Source: Bradyrhizobium sp. ORS 278
GTDB taxonomy: Bacteria; Pseudomonadota; Alphaproteobacteria; Rhizobiales; Xanthobacteraceae
DNA: 64,000 bases
Reading direction: 5' to 3'
NCBI RefSeq assembly: GCF_000026145.1
Contig: NC_009445.1
Span: forward strand, 3,038,001-3,102,000
The position numbers and the translations under genes were made by a program. A model generated the notes under the pieces. The model searched no databases and was not told the DNA's origin. It saw only the letters and a program-made list of their open reading frames with translations. Of the stretch, positions 1-7,604 are shown piece after piece (within the stretch, counting starts at the first letter, position 1; the number at the start of each line of letters is the position of its first letter).

Positions 1-1
1 C

Positions 2-256
2 GACGCCGATCAGCGCGGCGGCCTGTCGACCGTGACCGCAGATCCCGGCAAGGCGCAGATCGTCGATCCCGCGACCTGGGCGCAGGAGAGCTTCGACCTG
101 GCCAAGTCTGTCGCCTACGCCGCGCCCATTCGCACCGACAAGCAGCCGGTCGAATTGACCCGGGAGTACGAGACCAATGCCCGCGACACCGCCCGCAAGC
201 AGGCCGCGCTCGCTGCCGCGCGCCTCGCCAATCTGCTCGAGGTGTTGTTGCGGTAG
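2..256 (+). CDS. S1/P1-type nuclease, C-terminal fragment (5' end outside window)
   Basis: The reading frame is open from the first bases of the window and ends at TAG 254-256, so only the last 84 or so residues are present. The visible part has WAQESF, a conserved Tyr and the Ala/Gln-rich helix AARLANLL, which resemble the C-terminal helices of S1/P1 nucleases. In that family these zinc-dependent secreted or periplasmic enzymes cut single-stranded DNA and RNA. The zinc-binding Trp and His residues lie upstream and cannot be checked here. The family call rests on the tail only. A palindromic repeat follows 19 bases after the stop. Confidence 0.68.
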   Translation, partial: DADQRGGLSTVTADPGKAQIVDPATWAQESFDLAKSVAYAAPIRTDKQPVELTREYETNARDTARKQAALAAARLANLLEVLLR

Positions 257-275
257 GACCGCGCGACGTAGCGAC

Positions 276-358
276 GTAGCCCGGATGAGCGCAGCGACAT
301 CCGGGTTCACCGCTACAGCTCGTGAGACCCCGGATGTCGCTGCGCTCATCCGGGCTAC
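276..358. repeat. Palindromic repeat, family 1, copy 1
   Basis: Two inverted arms, GTAGCCCGGATGAGCGC on the left and its complement on the right, flank a variable centre. The whole could fold into one long hairpin. The same element recurs at nine or more places in this window, always between genes. This copy sits between the nuclease fragment and the phosphoesterase gene. Such elements are very common in Bradyrhizobium chromosomes. Confidence 0.9.
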
Positions 359-523
359 GCGCGCCGCGATAGCCGCGTCCCCCCTTGTGACGAGCCGCGA
401 GATCGGGAGGCCGTGTCGCTGGATCGACCCCGTCCAAGAAACTCCTTGCTCCGGTTCGTCCGGTTTGATGTTGCTCAAATTCCACGCGACCCCTACCTGT
501 ACGGTCGAACCGGGAGGATACGG

Positions 524-1264
524 GTGCTGCTGGCGATTTTCACCGACATCCATGCCAATCGGCAGGCCTTCGCGGCGTGCCTGGAGGTGGCGCGCGCCCG
601 TGGCGTCGAGCGCCTGATCTGCCTGGGCGACATCGTCGGCTATGGCGCTGATCCGGAATGGTCGGTCGAGACGGTGATGGAGATCGTCGCCGAGGGTGGG
701 CTCGCGGTACGCGGCAATCACGACAACGCGGTCTCCACGTCGAGCGAGAGCATGAATGCCGAGGCGCAGGCGGCGATGGAATGGACGCGGGGCCGGCTCA
801 GCGCCGAGCAGCGGCGCTTCCTGGCCGAGCTGCCGATGAGCGTCGGTGACGAGGACCGGCTGTTCGTGCATTCGGAAGCCTCGAGCCCGGCGCGCTGGCG
901 CTACGTGCAGAGCTCTGCCGACGCCGCGCGCAGCATGATCGCGACCGAGGCCGCGGTGACGTTCTGCGGCCACATCCACCGTCCCGCGCTGTATTCGATG
1001 TCCGCCACGGCCAAGATGACGAGCTTCACACCCACCGCCAACATGCCTGTTCAGCTCCTGCGCGGCCGGCAATGGCTCGCCGTGGTCGGTTCGGTCGGCC
1101 AGCCACGCGACGGCGATCCGGCCGCATGCTTCGCGACCTTCGACACGAAGACGCGCGAGCTGACCTATTGCCGCGTGCCCTATGATGTCGAGGCGGCTGC
1201 GCAGCGCATCCGTGACAACGGCCTGCCGCCCTGGCTGGCGCAGCGGCTCTCGATGGGGCGTTAG
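524..1264 (+). CDS. Calcineurin-like metallophosphoesterase
   Basis: A predicted 246-residue phosphohydrolase with the full metal-binding set of the calcineurin-like superfamily: FTDIHAN near the N-terminus (D-x-H), GDIVGYG, GNHDNA and a distal GHIHRP. These normally bind two metal ions and activate water for phosphoester cleavage; the substrate cannot be told from sequence. The GTG at 524 is chosen because GGGAGG lies just upstream at a normal spacing and the protein then begins directly with the first beta strand. A start at 413 would add 37 residues of unlikely sequence. The gene ends three bases before the kinase gene, so the two are probably co-transcribed, which makes a phosphatase role opposing the kinase possible but unproven. 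Confidence 0.88.
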   Translation: MLLAIFTDIHANRQAFAACLEVARARGVERLICLGDIVGYGADPEWSVETVMEIVAEGGLAVRGNHDNAVSTSSESMNAEAQAAMEWTRGRLSAEQRRFLAELPMSVGDEDRLFVHSEASSPARWRYVQSSADAARSMIATEAAVTFCGHIHRPALYSMSATAKMTSFTPTANMPVQLLRGRQWLAVVGSVGQPRDGDPAACFATFDTKTRELTYCRVPYDVEAAAQRIRDNGLPPWLAQRLSMGR

Positions 1265-1267
1265 ATC

Positions 1268-2725
1268 ATGCCGAGATCAAAGCTCCAGCCGGGCTTCGTG
1301 ATCGACGGCTTCACGGTCGGCGACTGCGTGCATTCCGGCGGCATGGCGACGTTGTGGAGCGTGACACGCTCCGACATCGACCGGCCGATCCTGATGAAGG
1401 TGCCGCGCGTCTCCGAGGGCGAGGACCCCGCGGCAATCGTCAGCTTCGAAATGGAGCAGATGATCCTGCCGAAACTGTCCGGGCCGCACGTGCCGGCATG
1501 CTTTGGCACCGGCGATTTCGCCACGCAGGCCTATGTGGTGATCGAGCTGATCCCGGGCGAGACGCTGTACAAGCGGCTGCCGGAACTGCCGCTGCCTTAC
1601 GAGGAGGCGCGGGTGCTGGTCGCGAAGATCGCGACCGCGCTCGCGGATCTGCACCGGCAGAATGTGATCCACCACGACATCAAGCCGTCCAGCATCATGT
1701 TCCGCGGGACGGGGGAGGCGGTGCTGATCGACTACGGCCTGTCCTGCCACAAGCATCTGCCGGATCTGCTGCAGGAGGAATTCCGCCTGCCTTACGGCAC
1801 CGCGCCCTACATGGCGCCGGAACGCATGATGGGCAAGCGCAGCGATCCGCGCAGCGACATCTTTTCGCTGGGCGTGCTCTTGTACTTCTTCACGACCGGG
1901 GTGCGGCCGTTCGGCGAAACCGAGACGTTGCGTGGCATGCGCCGGCGGCTGTGGCGCGATCCTTATCCGCCGCGGCAGCTCAAGCCGGACTATCCGCCGT
2001 GGCTGCAGGAGATCGTGCTGCGCTGCCTGGAGATCGAGCCGGTGTGGCGCTATCCGACCGCGGCGCAGCTCGCCTTCGATCTCGGCAATCCCGATCAGGT
2101 CAAGCTCACGGCGCGTGCCGAGAAGCTCAAGCGCGATCCGATCACCACCGTGTGGCGACGCCGCTTCAATCGCGGCCTGGTGCAGCCGGAGACGAAGCCC
2201 TCCGACGTCGCGCTGCAGATCGCCACAAGCCCGATCGTGGCGGTTGCGATCGACACGTCCGAAGGCGGTGAGGAGCTCAACGGCGCGCTGCGCGTCACCG
2301 CCGAGCGCATCCTCGCGACCTTGCCGTCGGCGCGGCTCGCCTGTGTCAACGTGCTCAAACTCGGTCGTCTCACCATCGACCGCACCCTGGACGAGGAGGG
2401 CAACAACAAGCACATCGACCGCATGGTGGCGCTGAAGCACTGGGCGACGCCGCTCAAGCTCGACACCAGCCGCCTGACGGTGCACGTGCTCGAAGCCATC
2501 GACCCGGCTGCGGCGCTGATCGAATTCGCCGAGGTCAACCAGGTCGACCACATCATCATCGGCGCCCGCCGCGACTCCGTGCTGCGCAGTCTGCTCGGCA
2601 GCGTCTCGGCCAAGGTGGCCGCGGAGGCCGGCTGCACGGTGACGGTCGTCCGCACGCGCGCGGCGGCGCGGGAGGTCGATGATGAGGAGGATGAGGTGGC
2701 GACGAAGGCCGTGTCGCGTAGTTAG
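1268..2725 (+). CDS. Ser/Thr protein kinase fused to a universal stress protein (UspA) domain
   Basis: A 485-residue two-domain protein. Residues about 12-275 form a Hanks-type kinase: a loose glycine loop (SGGMATL, 23-29), the ATP-anchoring Lys44 in LMKVPR, a catalytic loop HHDIKPS with Asp137 and Lys139, a magnesium-binding DYG (155-157) in place of DFG, and APE at 183-185. Residues about 322-462 match a UspA fold ending in the nucleotide-binding pattern GAR...GSVSAKVAAEAGCTV. No membrane segment is seen, so it is probably cytoplasmic. The HRD arginine is His136, so activation-loop control may differ from RD kinases. It follows the phosphoesterase gene with a 3-base gap. Kinase identity is firm; targets are unknown. 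Confidence 0.9.
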   Translation: MPRSKLQPGFVIDGFTVGDCVHSGGMATLWSVTRSDIDRPILMKVPRVSEGEDPAAIVSFEMEQMILPKLSGPHVPACFGTGDFATQAYVVIELIPGETLYKRLPELPLPYEEARVLVAKIATALADLHRQNVIHHDIKPSSIMFRGTGEAVLIDYGLSCHKHLPDLLQEEFRLPYGTAPYMAPERMMGKRSDPRSDIFSLGVLLYFFTTGVRPFGETETLRGMRRRLWRDPYPPRQLKPDYPPWLQEIVLRCLEIEPVWRYPTAAQLAFDLGNPDQVKLTARAEKLKRDPITTVWRRRFNRGLVQPETKPSDVALQIATSPIVAVAIDTSEGGEELNGALRVTAERILATLPSARLACVNVLKLGRLTIDRTLDEEGNNKHIDRMVALKHWATPLKLDTSRLTVHVLEAIDPAAALIEFAEVNQVDHIIIGARRDSVLRSLLGSVSAKVAAEAGCTVTVVRTRAAAREVDDEEDEVATKAVSRS

Positions 2726-2737
2726 AGCGCGAAAGAG

Positions 2738-2924
2738 CCTCGCCCTTCGAGACGCCCGCCTGCCGCCGCGCTCCGCCGGGTGAGGGCTCGACCGTCGCGA
2801 CCGATGCGAAGCAGTGATCGAGCTATTGCCATTGGGGCCCGCAGCTCATCGTCAACATGAAGCGCCGGCTCGACGTCCACCCTCATGGTGAGGAGCGGCA
2901 CAGGCGCGTCTCGAATGATGAGGC
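2738..2924. repeat. Palindromic repeats, family 4, two diverged copies in a gene-free gap
   Basis: The 360-base gap between the kinase and the dicarboxylate carrier holds two related palindromes, at about 2738-2789 and 2880-2924. They share the core CCTTCGAGACGCC or its inverted form GCGTCTCGAATGATGAGG and a GCTCCTC/GAGGAGC arm. The same family occurs as a pair between groES and groEL (57222-57336). I see no gene in the rest of the gap; the last 100 or so bases must carry the promoter of the carrier gene, but no clear promoter boxes stand out. Confidence 0.6.
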
Positions 2925-3085
2925 CCAGCCTGCAGCATTCCTTCACCTTTCAACCATGACCGCCGAAGCGTCATCTGCCGCCTGTTATTCGGGCGCAGCT
3001 GCGATTGCCTTTCATAGTCTCTCCCGCCAGAGTGACATTGTGACGCGTGTGGGGCGCGCACGTCTGGTTTGACGAGGGGGATTCG

Positions 3086-4417
3086 ATGGCGGCGACGGAT
3101 GTGAGCATGGCGGGGACGGCGTCCCCGAAGGGCAGCCTGTTCGGCTCGCTGTTCTTTCAGGTCGTGGCGGCGCTCGCGATCGGCATCCTGATCGGCGTCG
3201 TCGCGCCCGAGACCGCCCAGGGCCTGAAATTCTTCAGCGACGCCTTCCTGCGCCTGATCGCGATGGTCGTGGCGCCGATCGTGTTCTGCGTCGTCGTCCA
3301 TGGCATCGCCAGTGCCGGCGACCTCAGAAAGGTCGGCCGCGTCGGCGTCAAGTCGCTGGTCTATTTCGAGGGCATGACGACGATCGCGCTGGCCTTCGGC
3401 CTCGTTCTGGCGCTGCTGTTCGGCCCCGGCCATGGCATGAACATCGACGTCTCGAAGCTCGATGCCAAGCAGCTCGCGACCTTCGCCGACAACGCCCACA
3501 AGCTGCAAGGTGGCGGCTTTGGCGGCTTCATCCTCAACATCATCCCGCCGACCGCTTTCGACGCCTTCGCCCGTAACGACGTGCTGCAGGTGCTGTTCTT
3601 CGCGGTGATCTTCGGCGTCAGCCTTGCGCTGGTCGGCGAGCCGGGCAAGCCCGTCGTCAACCTGATCGATGCCGTCGCCAAGGTGCTGTTCAAGGCGATG
3701 GGGCTGATCGTGCGCGTCGCGCCGCTCGGCGTGCTCGGCGCCATCGGCTTCACCGTCGGCAAATACGGCATCGGCTCGTTGAAGCAGCTGCTGGCGCTGG
3801 TCGTGCTGTTCTACGTCTCGGTGGCGCTGTTCGTCGTCATCGCGCTCGGCCTCGTGATGCGCATCGCCGGCCTCAGCCTGTTCAAGTTCCTGAGCTACCT
3901 GAAGGAGGAGCTCCTGATCGTGCTGGCGACGGCGTCGTCCGATTCCGTGCTGCCGCAGATCATGCGCAAACTCGAGGCGATGGGGGTGAAGCAGGAGGTC
4001 GTCGGCCTGGTCATCCCGACCGGCTATTCGTTCAACCTCGATGCGTTCTCGATCTATCTGACGCTCGCCGTCGTGTTCATCGCCCAGGCCACCAACACGC
4101 CGCTGTCGGTCAGCGACCTCTTGCTGGTGCTCGGCGTGTCGCTGGTGACGTCGAAGGGCGCGCATGGCGTGCCGGGCTCGGCGATCGTCATCCTCGCCGC
4201 AACGCTCGGTGCCGTGCCGGCGATCCCCGCGATCGGCCTCGTGCTGGTGCTGTCGGTCGACTGGTTCGTCGGCATCGCCCGCGCCGTCGGCAACCTGATC
4301 GGCAACTGCGTCGCCACCGTGGTCGTCGCCGCCTGGGAAAATGATCTCGATCATGCCAGGGCGAAAGCCGTGCTCGATCGCGGAACGGCGGAGGAGGTAG
4401 AGTATCAGGCGGCGTGA
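3086..4417 (+). CDS. DctA-family dicarboxylate/cation symporter
   Basis: A 443-residue, strongly hydrophobic protein with the architecture of dicarboxylate/amino acid:cation symporters. It keeps the serine-rich stretch ATASSDSVLPQ, the SKGAHGVPGSA loop (SKGAxGVTGS in E. coli DctA) and the last-helix D...R...N...GN pattern. The family usually takes up succinate, fumarate and malate with sodium or protons. The normally conserved NLDGT/NMDGT substrate and sodium motif is replaced by NLDAF, so the substrate may differ from classical DctA. ATG 3086 is used because GAGGGGG lies five bases upstream. The ureide genes that follow are on the opposite strand. Family certain, substrate uncertain. Confidence 0.88.
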   Translation: MAATDVSMAGTASPKGSLFGSLFFQVVAALAIGILIGVVAPETAQGLKFFSDAFLRLIAMVVAPIVFCVVVHGIASAGDLRKVGRVGVKSLVYFEGMTTIALAFGLVLALLFGPGHGMNIDVSKLDAKQLATFADNAHKLQGGGFGGFILNIIPPTAFDAFARNDVLQVLFFAVIFGVSLALVGEPGKPVVNLIDAVAKVLFKAMGLIVRVAPLGVLGAIGFTVGKYGIGSLKQLLALVVLFYVSVALFVVIALGLVMRIAGLSLFKFLSYLKEELLIVLATASSDSVLPQIMRKLEAMGVKQEVVGLVIPTGYSFNLDAFSIYLTLAVVFIAQATNTPLSVSDLLLVLGVSLVTSKGAHGVPGSAIVILAATLGAVPAIPAIGLVLVLSVDWFVGIARAVGNLIGNCVATVVVAAWENDLDHARAKAVLDRGTAEEVEYQAA

Positions 4418-4445
4418 TTGCCGACAGACGTGGTGGTCGCGATCT

Positions 4446-4504
4446 CGTAGGGTCTCACGCGCTGTTGCGTCGATCCCGCATGTCGCTGCGCTCATGCGGG
4501 CTAC
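4446..4504. repeat. Half copy of palindromic repeat family 1
   Basis: Only the right arm (ATGTCGCTGCGCTCATGCGGG followed by CTAC, split here by one line of variation) and part of the centre are present. The left arm has been lost or has diverged to GTAGGGTCTCACGCG. It lies in the short gap between the convergent carrier and allE genes, where it may act as a weak terminator. Confidence 0.6.
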
Positions 4505-4532
4505 TGGACGGCATCGTGCGGAGCAGGCGACC

Positions 4533-5363
4533 TCACCGGAACGGCCGCAGCTTCATGTGCCGGTTGGAGTCCTTGTACAGCAGATAGCGGAAGCGGCCGG
4601 GGCCGCCGGCGTAGCAGGCTTGCGGGCAGAAGGCGCGCAGCCACATGAAGTCGCCGGCCTCGACCTCGACCCAGTCGCGGTTGAGCTTGTAGACCGCCTT
4701 GCCTTCGAGCACGTAGAGGCCGTGCTCCATGACATGGGTCTCCAGGAACGGGATGACGGCGCCGGGCTCGAAGGTGACGATGTTGACGTGCATGTCGTGG
4801 CGGACGTCGAGCGGATCGACGAAGCGCGTGGTGGCCCAGCGGCCCTCGGTGCCGGGCATCCCGACCGGCGCGATCGTCGCCTCGTTGGTGACGAAGGGCT
4901 CGGGCGCGGCGATGCCGGGGACGGCCTCATAGGCCTTGCGGATCCAGTGAAAGGTCGCGGGTGCCGCGCTGTCGTTGGTCAGCGTCCATTTGCAGGACGG
5001 CGGCAGGAAGGCGTAGCCGCCCTTGGCCAGGCGATGCGTGGTGCCGGCGATGGTCAGCGCGATCTCGCCTGACACGACGAACAGCACGCCCTCGGCCTCC
5101 GGATCAGGCTCCGGCTGACTGCTGCCGCCGCCGGGCGAGACCTCGACGATGTATTGCGAGAATGTCTCCGAGAAGCCGGACAGGGGACGCGCGATCACCC
5201 AGGTCCGCGTCTTGTCCCAGAACGGCAGCGGCGAGGTGACGATGTCGCGCATCACGCCCTTGGGGATGACCGCATAGGCCTCGGTGAACACGGCGCGCCC
5301 CGTCAGCAGGTCGGTCTGCGGCGGATGGCCGCCCTGCGGCACGAAGTAGTTCGGCTTGTCCAT
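4533..5363 (-). CDS. allE: (S)-ureidoglycine aminohydrolase
   Basis: A 276-residue bicupin predicted to convert (S)-ureidoglycine to (S)-ureidoglycolate and ammonia in allantoin/allantoate breakdown. In the second cupin, Glu208, His210 and His214 (E-x-H-x3-H in FLETHVMEHG) and Gln248 keep the spacing of the manganese ligands described for the plant enzyme. The first cupin is around residues 75-135. The start is ATG at 5363, since GGAGA lies seven bases upstream and the protein then opens with MDKPNYFVPQGG; a start 14 residues further upstream has no support. It is the third gene of an rpe-allA-allE unit, 45 bases after allA. The next step of the pathway is encoded by allA next door. Confidence 0.92.
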   Translation of the reverse strand: MDKPNYFVPQGGHPPQTDLLTGRAVFTEAYAVIPKGVMRDIVTSPLPFWDKTRTWVIARPLSGFSETFSQYIVEVSPGGGSSQPEPDPEAEGVLFVVSGEIALTIAGTTHRLAKGGYAFLPPSCKWTLTNDSAAPATFHWIRKAYEAVPGIAAPEPFVTNEATIAPVGMPGTEGRWATTRFVDPLDVRHDMHVNIVTFEPGAVIPFLETHVMEHGLYVLEGKAVYKLNRDWVEVEAGDFMWLRAFCPQACYAGGPGRFRYLLYKDSNRHMKLRPFR

Positions 5364-5408
5364 CGTCGTCTCTCCTGCGCGCGGCTCGTCGAGTGCGCGC
5401 GCCATCGT

Positions 5409-5894
5409 TCAGGGGATGCTCAAAAACAGCGGCTGGTCGAGCCACCGTTCCTCGAGATTGTCGGGGCTCATGCGGTCGACCACCATGAAACGTGAGGCCT
5501 CGTCGAAGACCAAGAGGGGATGATGCCAGACGTTGCGGGCGTAGTTCACGCCCTGGCGTCCAGTGGCGGTGAAGGCTTGGTAGCTCGCGGCATCATGCGG
5601 ATCGGTGCAGACGAGCACCAGCCAAGGGCGGTCCTGCAGCGGCATGAACAGCTGCGTGCCGAGCGGATGCCGTTCCATCAGCTTGATTTCGATCGGCCGC
5701 GGCCGCGGCTTGGCCTCGAACAGGCTGATATTGACATCGATGCCGCCCGAGGTCACGTCGATGGCGGCGAGCTCGTTGCAGCGGCGGGCAAAGCCCTGGT
5801 TGATCTCGATCGGCGGGGCGCCGTCGGTCTCGACGACGTCGCCGAAGGCAGCGAAGGCCGCCTTCGTCAGCGGCCGCGGTGTGAGCATATGCAT
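5409..5894 (-). CDS. allA: Ureidoglycolate lyase
   Basis: A 161-residue protein with the AllA landmarks ERHPLGTQLFMPL and GRQGVNYARNVWHHPL. The family splits (S)-ureidoglycolate into glyoxylate and urea, completing recovery of nitrogen and two-carbon units from allantoate. The length is typical. It lies 15 bases downstream of rpe and 45 bases upstream of allE on the same strand, so it probably belongs to one transcript. AllE product feeds directly into AllA. Two in-frame ATG codons (5894 and 5888) are possible starts. No allantoicase, allantoinase or uricase gene is visible in the window, so upstream steps must be encoded elsewhere. Confidence 0.93.
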   Translation of the reverse strand: MHMLTPRPLTKAAFAAFGDVVETDGAPPIEINQGFARRCNELAAIDVTSGGIDVNISLFEAKPRPRPIEIKLMERHPLGTQLFMPLQDRPWLVLVCTDPHDAASYQAFTATGRQGVNYARNVWHHPLLVFDEASRFMVVDRMSPDNLEERWLDQPLFLSIP

Positions 5895-5909
5895 GAGCCG
5901 TCGATCGCC

Positions 5910-6611
5910 TCAGATCGCTTCGCCGCGCGCCGTCGCGGCGGCATCACGGATCGCGGCGATGTTGCTGCGATAGGCTTCCATCGTGCCGCCCTTGAACACG
6001 GCGGAGCCGGCGACGAAGGCGTTGGCGCCGGCGGCCGCGAGCGCGCCGGCATTGTCGCGGCCGACGCCGCCGTCGACCTCGATGTCGATCGGCCGGCCCG
6101 CGGTCATCGCGCGCAGGTCCTGGACCTTGCCGATCGCCGAGGCGATGAAGGCCTGGCCGCCGAAGCCGGGGTTGACCGACATGATCAGCACGAGGTCGAC
6201 GAGGTCGAGCACGTACTCGATCACATTCAGCGGTGTCGACGGATTGAGCGAGACGCCGGCCTTCTTGCCCAGCGCGCGGATCGCCTGCAGCGAGCGATGC
6301 AGATGGGGACCTGCCTCGGCATGCACCGTGATGTGGTCGCAGCCGGCCTTGGCGAAGGCCTCGAGATACGGGTCGCACGGCGTGATCATCAGATGCGCGT
6401 CGAAGATCTTGGTCGTGTGCGGGCGCAGCGCCTTGATGACATCCGGGCCGTAGGAAATGTTCGGGACGAAATGGCCGTCCATCACATCGAGATGAATCCA
6501 GTCGGCGCCCGCGGCGTCGACGGCGCGCACCTCCTCGCCGAGCTTGGCGAAATCGGAGGCCAGGATCGATGGCGCGATGACGAGCGGACGCGGCGTGAAG
6601 GACTGGGTCAT
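5910..6611 (-). CDS. rpe: Ribulose-phosphate 3-epimerase
   Basis: A 233-residue TIM-barrel protein that interconverts ribulose 5-phosphate and xylulose 5-phosphate in the pentose phosphate and Calvin cycles. It carries the family signatures [21 protein letters not shown] with a metal and catalytic Asp, [14 protein letters not shown] and the second catalytic Asp in EVDGGV. ATG at 6611 is chosen since the barrel begins about 12 residues later; the open frame continues upstream without homologous content. It is the first gene of an apparent rpe-allA-allE unit, with only 15 bases to allA. Whether the pairing with ureide genes is functional or accidental is not known. Confidence 0.95.
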   Translation of the reverse strand: MTQSFTPRPLVIAPSILASDFAKLGEEVRAVDAAGADWIHLDVMDGHFVPNISYGPDVIKALRPHTTKIFDAHLMITPCDPYLEAFAKAGCDHITVHAEAGPHLHRSLQAIRALGKKAGVSLNPSTPLNVIEYVLDLVDLVLIMSVNPGFGGQAFIASAIGKVQDLRAMTAGRPIDIEVDGGVGRDNAGALAAAGANAFVAGSAVFKGGTMEAYRSNIAAIRDAAATARGEAI

Positions 6612-6837
6612 GGGCGGCTGTTCCAGGACGATCGGGGATGTCGCCGTATCATGCAGGGCCGGCTGCGGCAACGCGAGCGGGAAAAATCTGCCGGGTGCGG
6701 CAGGAAGTGCCGGGGTCAGGCCGTCGTAACATCGTGAAATATCCGGACATATCAGCGGTTTGGCGCTGGCATGGGGATTGCGACGAAGACGGGGAGATGT
6801 TCTGCCGCCGCGTGGGCGGCCTTGCGGGAGTTTCGCC

Positions 6838-7599
6838 ATGTGGTTTGCACTGGGGGCCGCGTCGTCGGTCCTGGACAGCCTGCAGTCGCTCGGCTCGACC
6901 AAGTCGGGCTCCGGCAAATCGGGCGGCGGCCTGTTCAGCCTGGACGCCAAGGGAACGGGCAGCTCCGGCAATTTCAGCCCGTGGTCGAGCTCGGGCAGCA
7001 GCGGCTCGGGGCAGATCGCGCCGGAGACGATGAGCGCGCTGCTGGCGGCGCAGAGCCAATCGGGGGCATCCTCCGGCACAAGCGCCTCGACCAACCCGCT
7101 GCAGGATCTGTTCTCGCAGATCGACGGCAACGGCGATGGGCAGATCAGCAAGTCCGAGTTCGAGAACGCGCTCGGCGCCGGCGGCACCAACCTCGCCAAT
7201 GCGGACAAGGTGTTCGGCAAGCTCGATGCGAACAACGACGGCAGTGTCAGCCTCGACGAGCTGTCCTCGGCGCTGCAGGGCGCCAAGGGGCGGCATGGCC
7301 ATCATCATCACCAGGAGGCCGGCGGGAGCAGCGGCTTGGGCACCTCATCCGGCGCGGGCGCCGATGCGCTGATGCAGGCGCTGTCGGGCGCGTCGAGCTC
7401 GTCGTCCACCAACAGCGACGGCTCGACGACGACCACGATCACCTATGCGGACGGCTCCAAGGTCACGTTGACGACGCCGGCGGCCACCACCGCGTCGAAC
7501 GCGGCGACGTCGTCGTACAATCTGATCGAGAAGCTGATCCAGCGGCAGTCGCAGCAGCTGTCGAGCGCCACGTCGTCGACGACCGCGGTGAGCGTGTAA
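6838..7599 (+). CDS. EF-hand calcium-binding protein, Ser/Gly-rich
   Basis: A 253-residue acidic protein with two adjacent EF-hand loops. The first runs from Asp96 to Glu107 ([12 protein letters not shown]) and the second from Asp130 to Glu141 ([12 protein letters not shown]); all side-chain calcium positions are filled. A histidine cluster, RHGHHHH at 152-158, follows and could bind other metals. The N-terminal 85 residues and the C-terminal 100 are low-complexity Ser/Gly/Thr sequence, and no standard signal peptide is obvious. ATG 6838 is used because GGGAG precedes it by seven bases. It is divergent from rpe, sharing a 226-base gap, and converges with the aminopeptidase gene five bases away. 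Calcium binding is well supported; role unknown. Confidence 0.85.
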   Translation: MWFALGAASSVLDSLQSLGSTKSGSGKSGGGLFSLDAKGTGSSGNFSPWSSSGSSGSGQIAPETMSALLAAQSQSGASSGTSASTNPLQDLFSQIDGNGDGQISKSEFENALGAGGTNLANADKVFGKLDANNDGSVSLDELSSALQGAKGRHGHHHHQEAGGSSGLGTSSGAGADALMQALSGASSSSSTNSDGSTTTTITYADGSKVTLTTPAATTASNAATSSYNLIEKLIQRQSQQLSSATSSTTAVSV

Positions 7600-7604
7600 G
7601 CCGC

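Noticed and set aside
2852..4495. 547-residue ORF antisense to the dicarboxylate carrier
   Set aside because: Asp/His/Gln/Arg-rich text typical of the reverse frame of a GC-rich gene; the sense frame has clear carrier motifs.
5520..6737. 405-residue ORF antisense to allA and rpe
   Set aside because: No domains; it mirrors the two genes, whose catalytic motifs are intact on the other strand.
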